DNA of 48,188 nucleotides from Myxococcales bacterium. Lineage in GTDB: Bacteria > Myxococcota_A > Polyangia > Polyangiales > Houyiibacteriaceae. The translations under genes and the position numbers were made by a program. Within the stretch, counting starts at the first letter, position 1; every line of letters begins with the position of its first letter. The notes under the pieces are model-generated. The model was not told where the DNA came from. It did not search any database and worked only from the letters and a program-made list of their open reading frames with translations. The stretch spans positions 1-48,188 of the forward strand of contig JAGQJE010000227.1 in assembly GCA_020430775.1 (NCBI GenBank), in the 5' to 3' direction. Positions 1 to 9,525 of the stretch are shown one piece after another.

Positions 1-963
1 CAGCACGAACGACGTCGTGCGCTGATGGATGCCGCCGGCCTCGGCCGAGCTCATCGTGAGCGGGAGTGTGCCGTTGCTCGACGCCGTGCTGAACGCGGTG
101 AGCAGGGCAGGCATCATGACGCGGGCGAAGGCCAGCGGCGAGCGACGCGTGAGCAAGAAGAGCACCAGCGGCAGGGTGAGCAGCGCGTGCATCGCGAGCG
201 CGCACGCGACCGTCAGAGCGTACATGCCGAGCGCCTCGAACGCGGCGAGGCCGTGGCCGGCGGCGGCGAGGAGCATCAGCCCGAACACCCCGATGGGTGC
301 GAGCGAGATGACCCAGAGCGTCACGCGCATCATCACGTCGAAGAGCCCGACGAAGAAGCGCCGCACGACGACCACGGGTCGCTCCCCGCTCTCATCGACC
401 TCCCCGTCTTCGGCGTGCTCCGCAGCGTTGAGGAACACGCCGAGCACGAGCGAGAAGAAGATGACCGGCAGCATGTCGCCAGCCGCGGCGGCGGCGAGCG
501 GGTTCCGCGGGATGAGGCTCTCCATCTGCTGCCAGAGGACGGCCCAAACGCTCGTCGCGTGCTGCCCGACGCTGGTCGAGACATCGGTGGCGCCGGCCTC
601 GAGCAGGTGAAGATCCGAGCCCACGCCGGGCCGCAGCACGTTCACCCACGCGATGCCCGTCGCGATCGCCAGCGCGCTCGTACCGACATAGTACGCGAGC
701 GTACGCCAGCCGAGCCGGCCGAGCGCACGCAGGTCGCCCATCCGCGCGACCCCCGTCACCAGCGACGCCACGATCAGCGGCACCACCAGCATCTGCAGCA
801 AGCGCAAAAAGAGCCCGCCGACCTTGCCGCCCAGGTCCGCCACACCTGTGACCAACCCCGGGTCGACCAACCCGCGCTCGGCCGCGAAGTTGAGGGGCAG
901 ACCGACCGCCGCCGCCAACACCATGGCGAGCAGGATGGCGTGGTGGAGCTTGATGCGTCTCAC
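1..963 (-). CDS. Dicarboxylate/amino acid:cation symporter (DAACS family), 3'-truncated by window edge
   Basis: The minus strand is open from the window edge to a GTG at 961-963, the first start after an in-frame TAA at 973-975. The 321 visible codons give a hydrophobic multi-span protein that keeps the family's hallmark HP1 re-entrant loop, read near the edge as ASSNGTLPLTM (compare SSSGTLP in archaeal GltPh). The family imports glutamate, aspartate or C4-dicarboxylates with Na+ or H+ across the inner membrane. Members are about 400-430 residues, so the C-terminal TM7, HP2 and TM8, which hold most substrate and Na+ ligands, lie outside the window and substrate cannot be inferred. A stretch between transmembrane segments is rich in Glu and Asp (EHAEDGEVDESGE). 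No clear Shine-Dalgarno precedes the GTG. Confidence 0.88.
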   Translation of the reverse strand, partial: MRRIKLHHAILLAMVLAAAVGLPLNFAAERGLVDPGLVTGVADLGGKVGGLFLRLLQMLVVPLIVASLVTGVARMGDLRALGRLGWRTLAYYVGTSALAIATGIAWVNVLRPGVGSDLHLLEAGATDVSTSVGQHATSVWAVLWQQMESLIPRNPLAAAAAGDMLPVIFFSLVLGVFLNAAEHAEDGEVDESGERPVVVVRRFFVGLFDVMMRVTLWVISLAPIGVFGLMLLAAAGHGLAAFEALGMYALTVACALAMHALLTLPLVLFLLTRRSPLAFARVMMPALLTAFSTASSNGTLPLTMSSAEAGGIHQRTTSFVL

Positions 964-1035
964 GTCACGCCATTATGCAGGCACGGAGGGTGCCAGCGAG
1001 GCGGGATCGGAGGCGAACCGGCGTAGCATCGACCG

Positions 1036-2205
1036 TCAGGCCACAAGCTCCGTGGCGAGGGAACCACGAGCCCTGCGGACGCACACGCCTGCGCGGTCGA
1101 AGCCGAAAAGCCAAAAGCCGTCAACCGCCTTCACACGAGGGTCGCGACTGCCGGCCACCGGCCTGACACCCGACCCGATGCTGCCGCGTAGCTTCACCGG
1201 CCGGTCCCGCACGGTCCGTGCTCGCATCTTCGCTGGGACGGGACGACGAGCCCGCTTGGATACCGGAAGAGCCGTTAGGTGCAGGGACGGATTCAGTGCG
1301 AGAAGTCGATGCACGCCGCGGCCGTCGTCAAAGCTTGGCAACCGGGAGCCGTTGAACGGAGTCACGGCCCAAACGCGGGTTCCAGTATCGCCTGAAGCCG
1401 AGCGAAGCAGTCCGTCGGGCTGAGCTCCGTCAGAGCCGTGGTGCGGAAGCTTCAACATGGAGTGCGTCGCCAACCCGACCTCGCGTCCGAGCATGTCGCA
1501 CCACCCCCCTGGGGTCGCTGCGCCGCTCCGTGAGCTGCGTTCCGGCAGGTCGGCGCCGAAGATGTATCGGCCCGCATCAAACCGGAGCTCGATCACCGCG
1601 CTAAGGTCGTTGGCGTGCTCGAAGGTTCGAGCCGCGCGGACTTGCGCCTTGAAGAAGTCATCAACCTCCGCCTTGGTAGGGGCAAGAACGCGGCCGGTGA
1701 CGGAAGGGGTGGAGAGGGTCAACGCCTGGCCGGCGCGCGGATCGAGACGCTTCGCCGGTGCTTCTGCCCATAACGAGCGGATACGCTCCAGAGTGCCGCG
1801 GGTCCCACCCGCGAGGTTGGGCGATATGGCATGAGCCGTCTCTAGCTCGGCAGCTTCGATGGCGAACGTATGCTGTCCGCGCTCCTCAAGATGCTTGGCA
1901 ACGCAGCCGACGGCGGCGATTCGCTCGATGAGATCGTCGCGTTCGAGCATGGCACGCACGCCAGCATGGTGGTCCGCGTGGGGATGCGTCAGGAGCACCA
2001 AGTCGATAGGCTCATCACTGGAGTAGGCATCGAGGATCGCGTGGGCCGGGAAATCCCCGCGCTCGCCCGCCCCGTCGAGCACCAACCAACCGCGCCTCGG
2101 AAGCGCGACAACGAGGGTCTCTCCCTGGCCCGGGCCGCACACAAAGATATTGAGCAGCGCTCGGTCAAGTGCAAGATCGGTGAGGGTGCCACTACTGGTC
2201 GTCAT
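1036..2205 (-). CDS. ComEC/Rec2-like metallo-beta-lactamase-fold hydrolase, probable effector of NTPase cassette
   Basis: 389 residues. The N-terminal half is a metallo-beta-lactamase fold with the two-metal motif HPHADHH at residues 74-80, a later Asp in IFGADLP (about 219), and PHHGS at 254-258. CGPGQGE near residue 23 and NDLSAVIEL near 199 resemble the DVGQGDA and NDNSLVL signatures of the ComEC/Rec2 hydrolase domain. That family includes nucleases and other phosphoesterases; the actual substrate is unknown. There is no signal peptide or membrane segment, so it should be cytoplasmic. The C-terminal ~100 residues are Arg-rich. Its ATG lies inside the end of the NTPase gene (14-base overlap) with no Shine-Dalgarno of its own, so translational coupling is likely and the two proteins probably act together. 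A housekeeping hydrolase is the alternative, but the coupling argues for a dedicated partner. Confidence 0.85.
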   Translation of the reverse strand: MTTSSGTLTDLALDRALLNIFVCGPGQGETLVVALPRRGWLVLDGAGERGDFPAHAILDAYSSDEPIDLVLLTHPHADHHAGVRAMLERDDLIERIAAVGCVAKHLEERGQHTFAIEAAELETAHAISPNLAGGTRGTLERIRSLWAEAPAKRLDPRAGQALTLSTPSVTGRVLAPTKAEVDDFFKAQVRAARTFEHANDLSAVIELRFDAGRYIFGADLPERSSRSGAATPGGWCDMLGREVGLATHSMLKLPHHGSDGAQPDGLLRSASGDTGTRVWAVTPFNGSRLPSFDDGRGVHRLLALNPSLHLTALPVSKRARRPVPAKMRARTVRDRPVKLRGSIGSGVRPVAGSRDPRVKAVDGFWLFGFDRAGVCVRRARGSLATELVA

Positions 2206-4228
2206 CAGGGGGCCAGTTGGCGAGCAGATCTAGCCCTTCCGTATGCGCCTTGGGCCGCGCCATATCCGTGAATGCGATCGCGCGCTGGTCGTCCGCGCTG
2301 ACATGGACCTCAAGGAGCGTTCCCTCCACGATCTTTCGTGCAGCCGGGAGCGAGGCTTCGCGCCGAAAGACTTCTTCACCGAGCGTAATGCGGAACACCT
2401 GCGGCTTGTCGTCTTCATTCTGCGGTGGTTCCGCAAGCTCGAGCGTCACGTCCCGCTCGTCCGCATGCAGAACGCGTCCCGGATACCAATACCGTGGATC
2501 CATGCCCGTGTCCTGCGTCGGTCCGTCCCACCGGCGCAGGAAGGGCAAAGACTCAGGAAAGATGGGTCCCCCGAGTTCACGGGCTTCTCTCCGGTGGAGA
2601 ACACGATTGTAATGAGCGAGCAGCTCACGGCAACGAGCTTCCGCGGGCACGCTCTCGATCACCTGCGCTGCCAGCTCTTCCTCGCCTCGTCGGAGAAACG
2701 CCTCGGCGACGCCTGCGAAGAGATTCCGCTGAAGCCATTCGTCGGGTTCAGCAGCGCCAGGCACGTTCCGGAGCGCCGCGAGCCACGCCTTGTGGGCGGC
2801 GTTGATCTTGCCACGTCGCGCGAGCGCCTGGACGTAGCGACGATTCCACCACGGGTTCGTGGGTTCGACCTCGACCGCCTTCGCAAAGGCTGCCTCGCCC
2901 TCAGGGAGTTTCTTGCCGACGCGATCGAGGTTGTAGGCGAGATACTCCTGTGCGTAGGCGTGTGTCGGACGGTACTCAAGAGCCGTTCGATAGGCCTCGA
3001 TAGCGCCGGAATAGTCACCAGCACGGCTCAGGCTGCGTCCCAGCGACGTGAAATAGGTCACATCCGGAGCACCGCCCACTTTCGCCGCCTTTCCAGCAGC
3101 CGCGTAGTGATGGAATTGCTCGAGCCAGGCGATCGTGTCGTCCCGTTTTTCGCGCGGTTGGAGCGCGCGAGCCTTCCATCCACGCGCCAACAACTCGTGA
3201 TCCTTTACGGCTGGGTCGGATGCGCGGCGGTCCCGCGCGAGCCCGCGCAGGCTCGGGTGCATTGTCCAGCCTGACCCATCGTGGAGCAGACAAACGCGCA
3301 AGAGGAGCTCGCGATCGCGGTCGCGGAGCCCGCTTGTCAGCGTATCCACGAGGTCCTGATCGATCGCAAAGCGAGCCAACGCAAGGGCCGCCCAGGCTTG
3401 CCGGAGCTCGGAGCGGCGTCGAACCTCCTCGCCGAGCAGACGCGCGAGCTCCGCGCGCCCGCCTTCACAAGCCATCCGTACAGCGTCGATGCCGAGTTGG
3501 AGCACCAGCAACGCGACGGCCATGCGTAGAGCCAAGGGCGTGAGCTGCGGCGCCAAGTCTGGAATCGCCTCCCGGAGCCGGTTGGCGTCACGAGTAAACT
3601 CACGCCAACGATCGGGGTCGCGCAGGAACTCGCCTCCGCTGGATCTTGCGTAGAGTGGCTGACTCGGTAGGTCGACGCCGCGCACGGACCCCGTGGCCGC
3701 CAAAAAAACGAAGCAATGGGGAGCGTTGGCGGCAGCCACGAGCCGACGCAGCATGTCGATCCCCCGAGACGCGGCGAGCCAGGACGCCGGGTCTTCGTGC
3801 CGCGCATCGAGCCAGCGATCTGGGACATCGACCAGCACAACCACCGGTGTGTCCGCCTGTCTCTGTTCGTTCAACCCTTTCAACGTAGCGTCGAGCTTGT
3901 ACGGAAAAGCGCATGACGGATCAAAGACGGGATCCAAGACGCCGTTCACCGAGTGTTCGCGGAGGGCTCCGGCGATTTGCGCCAGGCCATGGAGCGGAAC
4001 GTCGAGCCCACGCTCGGGTGGCGTCACGCGGATCGGTATTGCGACATCGCCCCCACGGAGCCGCTCGGTCAAGAAGTCGAGCACCGCCGTCTTGCCCGCG
4101 CCTGGCTCACCTTCGATGACCGCTCCGCGAAAGGCGTGCGGACGGTCTGACGCTGTAGCCCTCGCTACGCTATCAGCCAGATCCTCGGCCCGTTTTTCGG
4201 CGGCGGGGAGGCGGGGAGCGGCGTTCAT
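2192..4228 (-). CDS. P-loop NTPase with TPR repeats (STAND/AAA-like), candidate defence sensor
   Basis: 678 residues from ATG 4226-4228. The frame stays open upstream, but that part lies over the FadJ 3' end and reads as Arg-rich antisense, so it is excluded. Walker A is GEPGAGKT (40-47), Walker B-like [11 protein letters not shown] (129-139), and a sensor-1-like hydrophobic strand lies at 172-181. A helical region (about 230-380) precedes TPR-like repeats (about 390-530: [20 protein letters not shown] and following). The C-terminal ~100 residues ([17 protein letters not shown]...) look like a small beta-barrel of OB or S1 type, which is inference. The layout (nucleotide switch, helical superstructure, C-terminal domain, coupled MBL enzyme) recalls antiviral STAND ATPases. 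Third codon positions are less G/C-biased by eye than in neighbours, suggesting acquisition. A signalling or transcription-control ATPase remains possible. Confidence 0.85.
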   Translation of the reverse strand: MNAAPRLPAAEKRAEDLADSVARATASDRPHAFRGAVIEGEPGAGKTAVLDFLTERLRGGDVAIPIRVTPPERGLDVPLHGLAQIAGALREHSVNGVLDPVFDPSCAFPYKLDATLKGLNEQRQADTPVVVLVDVPDRWLDARHEDPASWLAASRGIDMLRRLVAAANAPHCFVFLAATGSVRGVDLPSQPLYARSSGGEFLRDPDRWREFTRDANRLREAIPDLAPQLTPLALRMAVALLVLQLGIDAVRMACEGGRAELARLLGEEVRRRSELRQAWAALALARFAIDQDLVDTLTSGLRDRDRELLLRVCLLHDGSGWTMHPSLRGLARDRRASDPAVKDHELLARGWKARALQPREKRDDTIAWLEQFHHYAAAGKAAKVGGAPDVTYFTSLGRSLSRAGDYSGAIEAYRTALEYRPTHAYAQEYLAYNLDRVGKKLPEGEAAFAKAVEVEPTNPWWNRRYVQALARRGKINAAHKAWLAALRNVPGAAEPDEWLQRNLFAGVAEAFLRRGEEELAAQVIESVPAEARCRELLAHYNRVLHRREARELGGPIFPESLPFLRRWDGPTQDTGMDPRYWYPGRVLHADERDVTLELAEPPQNEDDKPQVFRITLGEEVFRREASLPAARKIVEGTLLEVHVSADDQRAIAFTDMARPKAHTEGLDLLANWPPDDDQ

Positions 4229-4265
4229 GCGTCGCACGTATCCTACTCCTTCGATCCGACGACGC

Positions 4266-4287
4266 AAAAACGCCGCCCCTCCCGGCG
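4266..4287 (-). terminator. Possible intrinsic terminator after the fadJ-like gene
   Basis: Read on the minus strand downstream of the FadJ stop there is a short CGCC/GGCG stem around a G-rich loop, followed directly by five T. The stem is only 4 bp, so the call is weak. If real, it separates the beta-oxidation transcript from the NTPase-MBL cassette that starts 38 bases further on. Confidence 0.35.
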
Positions 4288-4302
4288 CACGACCGCTCCG
4301 CG

Positions 4303-6444
4303 TCAGTAGAAGGTCTTGCCCTCTGCCGCCATCGTCCGCAGGAGCTTCGGGGGCTCGAAGTAGCCCTTGCCGTACTTGTCGGCGAGGCGGTCGGCTTCGG
4401 CGACGAACGCGGCGATGCCGAAGGTGTCCATGTAGCTGCACGGGCCGCCGGTGAAGGGCGCGAAGCCCCAGCCGAGGATGGCGCCGACGTCGCAGTCCTC
4501 GACCGACTCGATGACGCCGTCCTCGATGGCGCGCGCGGTCTCGACGCACTGCGCGAAGACGTAGCGGCGCTCGACCTCGGCGGGGTCCGGCTGAGTGTCG
4601 CGGACGGGGAAGAGCTCCCCGAGGCCGCTCCACAGCCGCTTGCCGCCGTCGTCGTACGCGTAGAAGCCCTTGCCGTTCTTGCGGCCGTGTCTGCCCCGCT
4701 CGCGGACGAGCGCGTCGAGGATGGGCGCGTTGACGCCGGGGTCGTACTCGTCGCCGAGATCCTTTCGGAGCTGGTCGCCGGCGTGCACCATGAGGTCGAG
4801 CCCGACCTCGTCCGCGAGCGAGAGCGGCGGCATCGGCATCCCGCTCGTCTTGCCCGCGTTCTCGATGAGGGCGGGCTTCACGCCCTCGAGCAGCATCGAG
4901 AAGCCCTGCGTGATGTACGTCCCGAACACGCGGCTCGTGTAGAAGTTGCGCGCGTCGTTCACGACGATCGGGACCTTCTTGATCTTCCGGAGGAAGTCGT
5001 AGGTCTTCGCGAGCGTCTCGTCGCTCGTCTGCTTGCCGCGGATGACCTCGACGAGCTGCATGCGCTCGACCGGCGAGAAGAAGTGCATCCCGATGAAGCT
5101 CTCGGGGCGCGGGCTCGCCTCCGCGAGCTCCGAGATCGGCAGGCCGGAGGTGTTGGTCCCGAAGATCGCGTCCGGGCCGAGCTGCGCGTAGGCCTGCTTG
5201 GTGACGGTCGCCTTGACCCCCCGGTCCTCGAACACCGCCTCGACGACGACGTCGCAGCCCGCGAGGTCCTCATAGCGCGTGGTCGGGTGGATGCGGCCGA
5301 GCACCTCGGCGACCTTCTCCTCGGTCATCCGCCCGCGCGCGAGCTGCTTCTGAAGGCGCGTCTCGCTGTACTGCTTGCCCTTGTCGGCGGCCGCCTGGTC
5401 GCGGTCGAGCAGGACGACGTCGAGCTTCGCGTTCGCGGCGGCGTACGCGACGCCCGCGCCCATGAGCCCCGCGCCGAGCACGCCGAGCTTGCGCACCTCG
5501 AAGCGGTCGAAGCCCTTCGGCCTGCGCGCGCCCTTCTGCGCGCTCTGCATGCTGAAGAAGAGCGTCCGCAGCATGTTGCGCGCGACGGGCCCCTGCATGA
5601 GCGTGATGAAGTAGCGCGTCTCGACCTTGCCGGCGCGGTCGATCGGGAGCGCGAGGCCCTCGTAGACCGCCGAGAGGATCGCCTTCGCGTGCGGGAAATT
5701 CCCGTACGTGCTCGCGTGGATCATGGCGTTGCTGCCCATGAACGTCTGCGCGAACGTCGGGCTCTCGGGGCCGCCTCCGGGCACCTTGAACCCCTTGCGG
5801 TCCCACGGCTGCACCGCGGCGTCCTCCCCTGCCTCGGCGATCCACTTCTTCGCCGCCGGGATGAGCTCGGCCGCCGGGACGACCTCGTCGACGAGGCCCT
5901 TCTCGAGCGCCTGGTCCGGCCGGAGCTGCTTGCCCTCGAGGATGAGCCCGAGCGCGCCCTGCACGCCGATGAGCCGCGGGAGCCGCTGCGTGCCCCCCGC
6001 GCCGGGCATCAGGCCCATGCCCGCCTCGGGCAGCCCGACCTTGGCGTAGGGCGCGTCGACGAGGATGCGGTGGTGGCACGCGAGCGCGAGCTCGAAGCCG
6101 CCGCCGAGCGTCACGCCGTTCAGCGCCGCGACGATGGGCTTACCGCAGGTCTCCATGCGGCGGAGCTGCGCGAGCACCGCGCCCGTGCGCCGGAGCATCT
6201 CCTCGGCGTCGATCGGTCCCGAGCCCATCTTCTCGATCTGCTCGAGGTCCCCGCCGGCGACGAACACCCCGTCGCGTCCGGAGGTGAGGATGATCCCCTT
6301 GACCGCGTCGTCTGCCACGGCGCGCTCGACGCCGGCGGACAGCTCGGCCAGCGCGTCGCCCGTCAAGACGTTCATGGGGCGGCCGGCGTCGTTCCACGTG
6401 AGGATCGCGCAGGCGTCTTCGACCTTGTACTCGATGATGCTCAT
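4303..6444 (-). CDS. fadJ: Bifunctional enoyl-CoA hydratase / 3-hydroxyacyl-CoA dehydrogenase (FadJ/FadB-like)
   Basis: 713 residues from ATG 6442-6444, close to the 714 of E. coli FadJ. The N-terminal crotonase domain (1 to ~190) has the oxyanion region [12 protein letters not shown] and the two catalytic glutamates E118 and E140 ([15 protein letters not shown]). The second half is 3-hydroxyacyl-CoA dehydrogenase, with the NAD-binding loop [11 protein letters not shown] near 321-331, the catalytic His in [11 protein letters not shown], and [13 protein letters not shown], followed by C-terminal 3HCDH domains. It hydrates trans-2-enoyl-CoA and oxidises L-3-hydroxyacyl-CoA in cytoplasmic fatty-acid beta-oxidation. 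It starts 8 bases after the thiolase stop, so the two form an operon and probably the trifunctional complex. Whether it is the aerobic FadB or the FadJ type cannot be settled by eye. Confidence 0.95.
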   Translation of the reverse strand: MSIIEYKVEDACAILTWNDAGRPMNVLTGDALAELSAGVERAVADDAVKGIILTSGRDGVFVAGGDLEQIEKMGSGPIDAEEMLRRTGAVLAQLRRMETCGKPIVAALNGVTLGGGFELALACHHRILVDAPYAKVGLPEAGMGLMPGAGGTQRLPRLIGVQGALGLILEGKQLRPDQALEKGLVDEVVPAAELIPAAKKWIAEAGEDAAVQPWDRKGFKVPGGGPESPTFAQTFMGSNAMIHASTYGNFPHAKAILSAVYEGLALPIDRAGKVETRYFITLMQGPVARNMLRTLFFSMQSAQKGARRPKGFDRFEVRKLGVLGAGLMGAGVAYAAANAKLDVVLLDRDQAAADKGKQYSETRLQKQLARGRMTEEKVAEVLGRIHPTTRYEDLAGCDVVVEAVFEDRGVKATVTKQAYAQLGPDAIFGTNTSGLPISELAEASPRPESFIGMHFFSPVERMQLVEVIRGKQTSDETLAKTYDFLRKIKKVPIVVNDARNFYTSRVFGTYITQGFSMLLEGVKPALIENAGKTSGMPMPPLSLADEVGLDLMVHAGDQLRKDLGDEYDPGVNAPILDALVRERGRHGRKNGKGFYAYDDGGKRLWSGLGELFPVRDTQPDPAEVERRYVFAQCVETARAIEDGVIESVEDCDVGAILGWGFAPFTGGPCSYMDTFGIAAFVAEADRLADKYGKGYFEPPKLLRTMAAEGKTFY

Positions 6445-6452
6445 GAAGCCGC

Positions 6453-7664
6453 TCACACTCGCTCGATGATGGTGGTGGTGCCCATGCCGGCGCCGACGCA
6501 CAGGGTGATGAGCGCGGTCCCGAGGCCGCGGCGCTCGAGCTCGTCGACCATCGTGCCGACGAGCATCCCGCCGGTCGCGCCCAGGGGGTGCCCAAAGGCG
6601 ATCGCGCCGCCGTTGACGTTCGTCTTGTCGTGACCGATGCCCATCTGCTCCATGAAGAGCAGGCACACCGACGCGAAGGCCTCGTTGATCTCGAACAGGT
6701 CGATGTCCGAGACGCTCATCTTGGCACGGGCGAGCGCCTTCTTGGCGCTCGGCGCCGGGCCGGTGAGCATGATGCACGGCTCGGAGCCGATCGACACCGA
6801 GGTGACGACGCGCGCCCGCGGCTTCAGCCCGAGCCGCTCGCCCGCCTCCGCGCTGCCGACGAGCACGGCCGACGCGCCGTCGACGATGCCCGACGAGTTG
6901 CCCGCGTGGTGGACGTGCTCGATCTTCTCGACCTCGGGGTAGCGCTGGATCGCGACGGCGTCGAAGCCGAAGCTCTCGCCCATCTTCTTGAAGCTCGGCG
7001 CGAGCTCGCCGAGGCTCTCGACCGTCGTGTCGGGGCGCATGTGCTCGTCGTGGTCGAGCATCGTGACGCCGACGACGTCCTTCACAGGGACGATGCTCTT
7101 CGCGAAGTAGCCGCCGTCCCAGGCGGCCTTCGCGCGGCGCTGGCTCTCGACGGCGAAGGCGTCGACGTCGCGCCGGCTGTACCCGTACATCGTCGCGATG
7201 AGGTCCGCGCCGATGCCCTGCGGGACGAAGTGCGTGTCGATGGCGATCTGCGGATCGGTCGACCACGCGCCGCCCGCGGCGCCCATCGCGATGCGGCTCA
7301 TGCTCTCGACGCCGCCGCCCACGATGAGGTCGGCGTCGCCGGCCTTGACCTTCGCGGCGCCGAGGTTCACGGCCTCGAGCCCGGACGAGCAGAAGCGGTT
7401 GATCTGAAAGCCCGGGACGCTCTCGTCGTACCCGGCGTTGAGCGCGGCGAGGCGGCCGATGTTCGCGCCTTGCTCGCCGACCGGCTCGACGCAGCCGAGG
7501 ATGACGTCGTCGATCTCGGCGGTGTCGATGCCGGTGCGCTCACGAATCGCGCCGAGGACGGCGTCGGTCAGGCGCAGCGGTGTGGCGTCGGCGAGGCTGC
7601 CGTCCCGCTTGCGGCCCTTGCCTCGGGGCGTGCGGACGGCGTCATAGATGAAACACTCGGCCAT
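6453..7664 (-). CDS. fadI: Acetyl-CoA acetyltransferase / 3-ketoacyl-CoA thiolase (FadA/FadI-like)
   Basis: 403 residues, the normal thiolase length. The nucleophilic Cys is C92 in [10 protein letters not shown]; the C-terminal motifs [18 protein letters not shown] (catalytic His) and CVGAGMG (second Cys) are intact. It cleaves 3-ketoacyl-CoA with CoA to acetyl-CoA and a shortened acyl-CoA, or the reverse condensation. A good Shine-Dalgarno (AGGGAG) precedes ATG 7662-7664. It is the first gene of a two-gene operon with the FadJ-like gene. The 123 bases upstream (7665-7787) hold only the presumed promoter. The exact chain-length preference is not visible. Confidence 0.95.
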   Translation of the reverse strand: MAECFIYDAVRTPRGKGRKRDGSLADATPLRLTDAVLGAIRERTGIDTAEIDDVILGCVEPVGEQGANIGRLAALNAGYDESVPGFQINRFCSSGLEAVNLGAAKVKAGDADLIVGGGVESMSRIAMGAAGGAWSTDPQIAIDTHFVPQGIGADLIATMYGYSRRDVDAFAVESQRRAKAAWDGGYFAKSIVPVKDVVGVTMLDHDEHMRPDTTVESLGELAPSFKKMGESFGFDAVAIQRYPEVEKIEHVHHAGNSSGIVDGASAVLVGSAEAGERLGLKPRARVVTSVSIGSEPCIMLTGPAPSAKKALARAKMSVSDIDLFEINEAFASVCLLFMEQMGIGHDKTNVNGGAIAFGHPLGATGGMLVGTMVDELERRGLGTALITLCVGAGMGTTTIIERV

Positions 7665-7787
7665 GGTTCTCCCTGGTGCGGCGTCCGCGCGGGGACGCGT
7701 AGAGCGCTGAGCAGCTAGGGCCGCACGCAGCGCACGACCGGAGGCTCACTCGGGGGTGCGCCGTGGCGGCGCGGAATGAAACGTGTT

Positions 7788-9506
7788 CTAGAGTCGGCGC
7801 CGTGTCCAGCCGAGCGCGAAAAAGCTGAGCGCGAGGGCCAACGCCGGCCACCCGCGGCCGCGCTCAGCGCCGGGTGCGGCGATGGCGCACCCGCCCGACG
7901 CGCCGACCGGCGGCGACGTGACGCCCGCGTCTTGCACACCCGCGTCTTGCACACCCGCGTCGGCGAGGCCCGCGTCCGGCAGGCCCGCGTCCGGCGCGCC
8001 CGCGTCCGGCACGCCGGCATCCGGGGGGGTTGCCGGCCGGGCGATCCACACGTGGCTCGTCACCGCCGCCGGCTGGCCGCCGACCGACAGCTCGGCGCGG
8101 TAGCGGTCCTCCCCGGACGGTGGCGCGTCGACCACGATGTCGTGGGTGAAGTCGCCCGAGTCGACGGCGACGACGTCCGCGAGCGCCGCCCCGTTCTTGT
8201 AGAGGCGCACCTCGCCGCCCATCGCGCCCTCGACGTGTACGCTGAGCGTCATCGACGCCGCCTCGATGGTGCCACCGTCCGGCAGCTCACCATCGGCACG
8301 CAGCTCGATCATCGGATCGTCGACGTCGTCGAGCTTGACCACCGTGCGGTGGTGCTTGATGCCGTCGACGATCGCCGCGACGCTCAGCTCGCTCGCATAC
8401 ACCATCGTCGTCGGCCGGCCGATGACGCTCTCCGTGAAGCCGCTCGCGTGGGCGCCCTTGTGGTCGTCGCTGCCGCCGACCGCTGCGATGTGCGCGCCGC
8501 TGTCGAGCAGCCCGTCCCAGAACGCGAGGTTCTTCTCGTAGAAGAGCTGCCCGTACTTCGAGTACGCGCCGTTTTCGATCTCGACGGCGTCGACCTTGAA
8601 TGGGTCGATCGGCTGCGTCCACGCGCAGCCGATGCACGCGTCGCCGAGGTCGAGCGTCGGGTGGTTGATCGAGAAGAGCCCGCCCTGCGCGTGCGTGTCG
8701 TCGGCCGCGACGTTCGCCGTGACCCCGTCGACCCCGAGCGTGAAGGGCACCACCCGGGTTACGCCGATCGCGTTCGCGTGCCCTTCGTAGGTCGTCCACT
8801 CCTCGCCCGGGATGAGGAGCACGGTCGGGTGCCGCGCCTGCACCTCTTTGTAGTAGTCGAGTTGGGTGACGTTGTTGTGGTCCGAGACCTCGATGAAATC
8901 GAGCCCTCGCTGCTCGGCGAGCACCGCGAGCTCCTCGACCGTCGGGGTGCCATCGCTGTGGATCGTATGCATGTGCAGGTCGCCCGCGTACCAACGCGCG
9001 TCGCTGCTCAGCGGCGCGGGCGGCTCGTAAGGCGCGCGCTCGGTCTGCGGCGCGAGCGTCGGCTCGGTGCGCAGGGTGATCGTCACGTCGTACTGCCCGG
9101 GCGGGTCGAGGATCTGCGCCTTGCCGATCACCACCTGCCACGTGCCCGCAGGCAGCGGCCCCGGCGCGTAGCTCGGTGACGCGGCGTCGACGCCGACGAT
9201 GGCGTCGGCGCTCTTGCCGCCGCCCCACCCGCGGTATCCGTTCGGGTCGTTCAGCCCCCAGTCGAGGATGTTCTTGCTCGACAGATCGCTGTGCTTCACC
9301 TCGATCTCGGCCGTCCCCGCCGGCACCTCGAAGGGCAAGAAGAGAAAGCTCGAGTCGTCCATGGGCACGTCGCCCGTGAGGTGGATGACCTGGTCGTCGG
9401 CGCGGGCGGCGCGGGTCGCGAACACGGCGACCAGACCGAGCGACGCCAGCGCGAGCGCGAACGAGCAGCGGCGAGCCGAGGCGAGCATCATCCCAGCACT
9501 GTACAC
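7788..9506 (-). CDS. Secreted PHP-domain metallohydrolase (CehA/McbA type) with MYXO-CTERM-like anchor
   Basis: Up to 572 residues. The start is ambiguous: GTG at 9504-9506 has GAGG four bases upstream; tandem ATGs at 9491 and 9488 have no Shine-Dalgarno. The signal peptide runs to about ARA|DDQV (residues 36-37). A beta-sandwich-like region (about 40-165) precedes the PHP domain, with DLHMH (176-180), SDHNN (208-212), GEEW (234-237), GHAN, SINHP and GGSDDHKG supplying the metal-binding His and Asp residues. The family includes phosphoesterases and the CehA carbaryl esterase; the substrate here is unknown. After a small beta domain comes a linker of repeated 'DAG' units, then GGCAIAAPG, a hydrophobic helix and a terminal TRRRL. 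That is the layout of myxosortase-processed surface proteins, so it is probably displayed on the outer membrane. Confidence 0.88.
   Translation of the reverse strand: MYSAGMMLASARRCSFALALASLGLVAVFATRAARADDQVIHLTGDVPMDDSSFLFLPFEVPAGTAEIEVKHSDLSSKNILDWGLNDPNGYRGWGGGKSADAIVGVDAASPSYAPGPLPAGTWQVVIGKAQILDPPGQYDVTITLRTEPTLAPQTERAPYEPPAPLSSDARWYAGDLHMHTIHSDGTPTVEELAVLAEQRGLDFIEVSDHNNVTQLDYYKEVQARHPTVLLIPGEEWTTYEGHANAIGVTRVVPFTLGVDGVTANVAADDTHAQGGLFSINHPTLDLGDACIGCAWTQPIDPFKVDAVEIENGAYSKYGQLFYEKNLAFWDGLLDSGAHIAAVGGSDDHKGAHASGFTESVIGRPTTMVYASELSVAAIVDGIKHHRTVVKLDDVDDPMIELRADGELPDGGTIEAASMTLSVHVEGAMGGEVRLYKNGAALADVVAVDSGDFTHDIVVDAPPSGEDRYRAELSVGGQPAAVTSHVWIARPATPPDAGVPDAGAPDAGLPDAGLADAGVQDAGVQDAGVTSPPVGASGGCAIAAPGAERGRGWPALALALSFFALGWTRRRL
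7921..8028 (-). repeat. About seven 15-bp coding repeats (P/L-D-A-G linker)
   Basis: Imperfect 15-base units (consensus GCCCGCGTCCGGCAC on the plus strand) encode PDAGV, PDAGA, PDAGL, ADAGV and QDAGV pentapeptides on the minus strand. They form the flexible linker between the catalytic part of the PHP protein and its C-terminal anchor. Unit number may vary between strains by slippage. Confidence 0.85.
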
Positions 9507-9525
9507 CGGGCCTCGTGCGAAGGGA

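Noticed and set aside
25-1026. Plus-strand open frame over the left edge
   Set aside because: Its Arg/His/Glu-rich translation is shadow of the minus-strand DAACS symporter with HP1 motif.
1036-4228. Firm naming of the NTPase-MBL pair as a type 1 AVAST system
   Set aside because: No protease gene is present, the ATPase is short and the STAND GxP motif is not certain, so only similarity of layout is claimed.
4229-4633. N-terminal extension of the NTPase gene
   Set aside because: Overlaps the FadJ coding end and reads as Arg-rich antisense; ATG 4228 gives a natural start.
4687-6633. Long plus-strand open frame (648 codons) opposite the FadJ-like gene
   Set aside because: It encodes Arg/Ala/Glu-rich low-complexity protein, typical antisense of a GC-rich gene; FadJ motifs on the minus strand are clear.
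7921-8028. Repeat cluster considered as CRISPR-like
   Set aside because: Units are 15 bases, without spacers, in frame and encode the DAG linker of the PHP protein.
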